This document shows positions 59,109-64,000 of a DNA stretch of 64,000 nucleotides, piece by piece (position 1 is the first letter of the stretch; each line of letters opens with the position of its first letter). A model generated the notes under the pieces. That model saw only the letters and a program-made list of their open reading frames with translations, searched no databases and was not told the DNA's origin. Made by a program: the position numbers and the translations under genes. This DNA comes from Patagioenas fasciata. Taxonomy: Eukaryota > Chordata > Aves > Columbiformes > Columbidae. The stretch lies in contig NC_092541.1 of the NCBI RefSeq assembly GCF_037038585.1, positions 3,841,445 to 3,905,444 of the forward strand, given 5' to 3'.

Positions 59109-61542
59109 GAAACAAAAACAAAACTGGAAATTTTTCAAGAAGGGAGCCAGCTTGACATTTAAAGAAAGCAAATCAAGTTGGTTCAGATATAGCAAAAGCC
59201 TGTGGCTGAGAAGCACAGGGCAGCAGCAAGCGATGAGAGCGTTTCCTTCCCGGGCACTTTATCAGGCAGGTTTGGAAACGTTTCCCATTGGGTGACGGTT
59301 TGACCAAGAGATTTTCCCCCTCTCCAGCTCCGCTCCCCGAGCCGCTGCTCCCGCAGCCCCTGCTCCTGCACAGCTGTTCCACCCGCTCCCGGCTCCCCTG
59401 GGCAGAGACTGGGATTTAAATTCATAAAGGTCAAATTAGCAGCATCGGCGCCTCTTTACCCTTCAGCCTCCTTGGCATCTCTCCCACCAAGGCAGGAGTA
59501 CTAAAATAGGAGCTGAGCAGCGGCTAAAGAAGCAGCAATGGGTCCTGGCAGTGACTGAGCCCTGAAGAAGAGCAATGATACTGGGACAGGTTTGGGAACT
59601 GAAAAATTTGAACCCATCTATACAGAAAAATCATAATATTTTAAGTGTATGCTTGTATCAATAGAATCATCCTGCTCTATCCTCTAGGAAACAGGGATGG
59701 CAATGGAAACGTGCTTATATTTGGAGATTTTATTGTGGAGGAAGGAAGGTGATGAGATTTTCTGGTAGGAAACAGTGTCCTGGCACATCTCAGCATGAGC
59801 AGCAGCTACAGCAGTTAAACTGCATTTTGGAGTAGGTGCTGTTAAACCATTGCCAGCTACTCTGTTCAGTTGTAGCCAAACTAGAAGGCTCAGAGAGGAA
59901 AACTCTGCCAGCGAGGGATTCTGCTGCTCCCATCACCCACCAGCAAAACCCGGGCGATACCGGGGAATAAACCACTCGCTGCTACTGCTGGTAATAGCAC
60001 AGCTCCAACCACTCCATGGGTCATGTCAGGAGAACAAGACGTGCCCCAAACCCAACCCGCTACATTAAATATCTAATAAATATATATGCTCCGCAGAAGC
60101 TGTACGTGGATCAGCCTCAAGTGACGACATTGAGCAGATGAATCAAATACGAATGGCGGAAGCTGAGTTTGATGCCTCTTATTTATTCTTCTCCAGAATA
60201 GCAGCAAAGACCCAAGGGGACAGTGATGGTGAATAGCAACAAGCCAAAAATTCATTACAAATACACTTTGCCATCATAACGCTTAATTAGCCTGTCTAAT
60301 TATTTTACATCGAGGATCATGGAAGCTGAATGCTTGTGAGGATTGCTGGGGATTTTTTAAGGGCTGGACTCTTACAAAGATAAATAGAAACACGCTATGC
60401 CACCCAAAGCGGTGCTGGAGGTAGAGTGTGAGCAAGGATCCAAGTATTTTGAGACAACCACGGTTGCTCCCAGTTGTATTGAGTATCCAAGGCTGGCTCA
60501 GGGAAGGCAAGCGGCTCCACCACCCAATTTCAACCCCATGTTAACATAAGTTGTCCCCCCCGTTCCATTTCCCTCAATGCCTCAAGGGGTTACTCAAGCG
60601 TTTACCACCCGCGGCTGGGATCGAGCCACCCCTCCTCGGCATATCAGTGCCTTGAGATTAAAGCATCGCCCCCCGAAAGACCTTTGCTTTAGGGCAAAAA
60701 GCTGTGAAATTGCTTCTTCTATTCCACCAGTGTGGTGCAGCTGCTTGAGAAGGACAAATGACATCAGGACAAATGACATTTTGTATGCTGGCTCCAGCGA
60801 GTATATTTTGATTAGATGTGGAGAGGGAGGCTTGATTACCAAATGCAAATGCTGCGGCAGGGGCACCCTCAAGGAGCCAGAGGCCTCAGCCTGCTCAAGA
60901 GGCAGCAACGCAGTCACCGAGGACATCGGGGATGGGCAGAGATAATTGTGGTTAAGAGGTCAGGACTGGTAGAGATATGAGCCAGCACCTCCTGAGACAC
61001 TTTAGATAAATAACTCCATCACTCCCAAGCATGGGAATGAGCCTGTGATTCACGTTTCCATCGTCTCTCCTGGACCCTTTGCGTTGCACATGAGGAGAGA
61101 GGCTTTCCCCTTAGAGCAGCCGTAGTATCGCTGTGGGGACAGCAGCAAACTGGGATGCTGAACCGGTACAAAACTTTGCCTGGTGTGAAATAAAAACATG
61201 TTCGCTGGCATGGTTATATCAGCACAACCTTTGCTTTGCTCCTCTTCATGCCATCCTAGCAATGGTTTGATGGTACAATAACGCTTCAGACCTCCTAACA
61301 TCAGCTCAAGAGCACCATGGCCACACATCTGGTGGTGCTGGCCCAGGATAAACACGCTCCATCCTCTTTAAATTTGCTCAAAATCTTTGGCGGATCAGCT
61401 GGGACTGGAGAGCTTTACCCTGCCAGGCTCCACACATCCGCGTGGCTTCAGCTTGGAGCCATCTCAGGGGCCTCTGCGAGTGGTGGAAGGAGGCTGGAGA
61501 AGGATGTTTTAGATAAACAGGAGGGATATTGCTATAGTTATC

Positions 61543-61574
61543 CTGAGACAGTTATTGTGATATAGCTGTCTCAG
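61543..61574. other. Perfect 9-bp inverted repeat (hairpin)
   Basis: CTGAGACAG (61543-61551) and CTGTCTCAG (61566-61574) form a perfect 9-bp stem with a 14-nt loop. It is too short for a typical pre-miRNA, and no function is assigned. Confidence 0.4.
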
Positions 61575-64000
61575 TTGAAATCCCTGGACAGGCACTTTTC
61601 TTTTGCTTCAGAAGAAAGGAAATGTTTTATATTGCTTCCGAGCAGCCCAACCCAACAGAAAGAGGGTGCGAAGGGATTTGAGTGACTTCTCCTGTGCCAC
61701 ATTTCCCATCTCAAAGCAGGACCAGCTCCTTCCTACCCCAAATGTGTTTCTGTGCGGGAGGGAGCCAAACTGGAGGGACTGGGTGCAGGTAGGAAATTCC
61801 TTGACCTTTCCTGCTGTAAAGCTGCAAAGACCAAAGCTGCGTCTGTGCAGCCAACGGTGCTGGGAAAGCCGGAGCAGACGTCTGCAGAACCTGGGAGAAT
61901 AATCCCCCTGCAAATAGGGATGGGTCACAAAGCAGATATGCAAGCATTTAGCACTGATACATATAATTTCCGTGCTAAACAGTGCTCTAAATGCTGGGAG
62001 CCGCGTGCCGCTGGGGAGCAGCTGGAACAGACGGCCGTGCCGGGCAAATGTGATGTCGTGGCATTGTTCGCCGTTGTTGCTTTGCTTAACTCTTCCCCAG
62101 CAGGAGGTTTGTGTTTCTTCTCTTCCCTGCATGCTGGAGAGAGCAGCAAGAGCAGCATCTGCTTTCTGCAGCTTTTCCTCATCAAGAATTTCTCAGCATG
62201 AGCCCGGGAAAAATATTCCAACCACCCACCAGATTAAAAACTGGTGGGACAGAGCCCAAAAAGCTGCCGACAGCAGCGCTGGGGCCAAGCCTGATGTGCA
62301 GGGGTGAAGTCTGAGGAGCATCCTCAAGCAGACGTGCAACAGAGTGATGCCACCTCTGTCTGACCGCATCATTTCTGTGAATCTCTCTTGAGTCTGGTTA
62401 TTAATGGTATTACTGTGGTTTTGTTTTACTGATGGAGAGCGGTGGTGCTGCTGCTCTCTGGCTTTGCTGACTAAATTACTGAGTTTTCTTGCTTTCCCCC
62501 CCGAGCATCCTGTATCCATGTCCCAGCACAGCCCCTGAGATGCAGGAGGGAAACTGAGGCACGAGGGGATGACAACAGTTGAAGCAATTACCTTCTGCTT
62601 TTCCTCTACTTGGATGAATATTATCACAAAACTTTAAACAGGGACCTCATTTTCCGTGACCCTCTGTTTCTCTGTCAAATTTGGGTCAAAACAACTGCGG
62701 AGCTCAACGAATGCTAATAGATGCAGATACGCACAGGCACGCACGCTACATGTGATTGAATGCATTGTTCCGTAAGGAATACAAGCTTAAAACAGTTAAC
62801 TTAAAGTGAAGGTTGCTGCAGCAACCATACACATTAGCAAAGCTAAAAGCAAAGGTCATCGTTAAATTGAAGTTCTCACTACAAGCTATGGAAGGCAGGA
62901 GGTAACGCTCACCACGCTCTGACGCTTCCCAACCTCACACACTTGGAAGATGTTTTCCCTTAAAAAGATGTTTGAAGAAAATCCTCCTTTTCTTTGCACT
63001 GAAAATTTGCTCTGAAAACATCCCAAGAAACCACGGCACCGATCGATGACAACGAATATTCCCCCATGAAGACTTCCATCATATTAATAACACAATATTT
63101 GGCTTTTTTGTTCGGTCGCTCCGTAGCCAGCTCTATCCATAGAAAATCTCGGGAAAGGCGTTCAAACAACAACCATCGAGTCCGGGTGGAGCAGAAACGC
63201 TGTGTTCTCACACCCAGAGACCTGTGAATTCGGATGTTTTATCTTAGGAAATGGCAAAATCTGTCTCCACGCCGCAGCACAAACATCTCTGGTACCCAGG
63301 AGTGGTTTGCACCGACCTTCCAGGATCTGCTGCCCATCCATCTGCTGGTTGCACAAGGATTGTATTATGTGGATATTACAGCCGTTGTGCTTCCTACCTC
63401 ACTTTGGGATGTAGTTGGGACATATTTAGCTGCAGTACATGTTGTTCTAAATATACACAAATCATACATAAAAAAGCCTGCAATCTGGCCTACCTAATGC
63501 CTACATTCACACGCTGGGAAAAACACACAAATTCTGCTTGGAATCTGAAATAGCAGCAGCAGACTCGGAGTTTTCTTCCCAGGAAAGGCTGGAAGAGGCC
63601 AGTGGGAATGGGGAGGAAGGGGATTTTGCTGCCAGGAGGTGTGAGAGGATTGGAGGGGCTCTGAGGAACGTCCCACCAGCACCAGGCTGGAGTCACCGTT
63701 GGGAAAGGGGAAATCTGGCTGGTGTGGGGCTGGATGCCAAAGTCATGGTTGAAGGAAGGAACGGGGCTGGAAGACCAGAGCCAAGGAACCCTGAGCTGAT
63801 TTGGGAAGCTGGGTCAGAAAGCCAGACTTGTGCCAGAGCTGGGTTTAACCCAGACAGGCCCAGGATGATAGTGAAACAGAGAAATGAACTTAACAGCAGG
63901 GTCAAATATACTGTTAAGAAGCATTCTGTATTTCATCAGTGCTGGGGAGCACTGGGGATCATCCTCCATAAGTGCTGCAGTGAATGGATGCTCTTACATT

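Larger units (their letters stand above)
55228..64000 (+). other. CRHR1: CRHR1 intron 2 (partial)
   Basis: Begins at GTGAGT and runs past the right edge. It contains CR1 tails at 56955-57215 and 57945-58217, an 18-base A run at 59091-59108 and a small hairpin at 61543-61574. I found no sequence encoding the expected exon 3 peptide (QCNAS...GTCWP) and no other gene. The rest is unique, moderately GC-rich DNA. Confidence 0.75.

Noticed and set aside
55228-64000. CRHR1 exon 3 inside the window
   Set aside because: I looked by eye for the expected QCNAS...GTCWP coding sequence with an acceptor and did not find it. A translated search would settle this.

Overview
The window looks like vertebrate nuclear DNA, most likely from a bird. 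The evidence is two split vertebrate neuronal genes with GT-AG splice sites, very low coding density, and at least eleven CR1-type LINE tails. Several of these end in the ATTCTRTG octamers typical of avian and reptilian CR1. No species is named because nothing in the sequence fixes one.

Only three stretches are confidently coding. At 2857-3420 on the minus strand lies the first coding exon of ASIC2 (isoform 2a), 188 codons ending at a clean GTGAGT donor. The rest of that gene runs off the left edge through a large intron. On the plus strand the first two coding exons of CRHR1 (corticotropin-releasing hormone receptor 1) lie at 47533-47574 and 55143-55227. They encode the signal peptide and the start of the extracellular hormone-binding domain, and exon 3 was not found before the right edge. 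The two genes are head to head, with start codons about 44.1 kb apart. Their products act separately: one is a subunit of a proton-gated sodium channel and the other a stress-hormone GPCR. Proximity is the only link seen here.

Layout: 1-2856 ASIC2 intron; 2857-4560 ASIC2a exon, 5' UTR and putative promoter; 4561-30493 mostly unique, partly AT-rich intergenic DNA with three CR1 tails; 30494-31318 a long (GAAA)/(GGAA) array; 32021-32249 a GC-rich patch with four AP-1 sites; 32274-40273 four CR1 fragments; 40511-41096 a (TCTCC)/(TTCTC) array; 42805-43320 a 42-bp minisatellite; 43321-47160 unique DNA with AT-rich blocks; 47161-47574 the CRHR1 CpG-rich promoter (purine tract, G-quadruplex motif, TATA box, short uORF) and exon 1; 47575-55142 intron 1; 55143-55227 exon 2; 55228-64000 start of intron 2 with two more CR1 tails.

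The long open frames in the intergenic part come from tandem repeats or CR1 and are not treated as genes. No new protein system was found. The most useful leads are regulatory or structural: the AP-1 cluster, the CRHR1 uORF and G4 motif, a CR1 insertion about 40 bp from an exon acceptor, the arrays at 30-43 kb, and several repeat-free AT-rich blocks that could be conserved enhancers.
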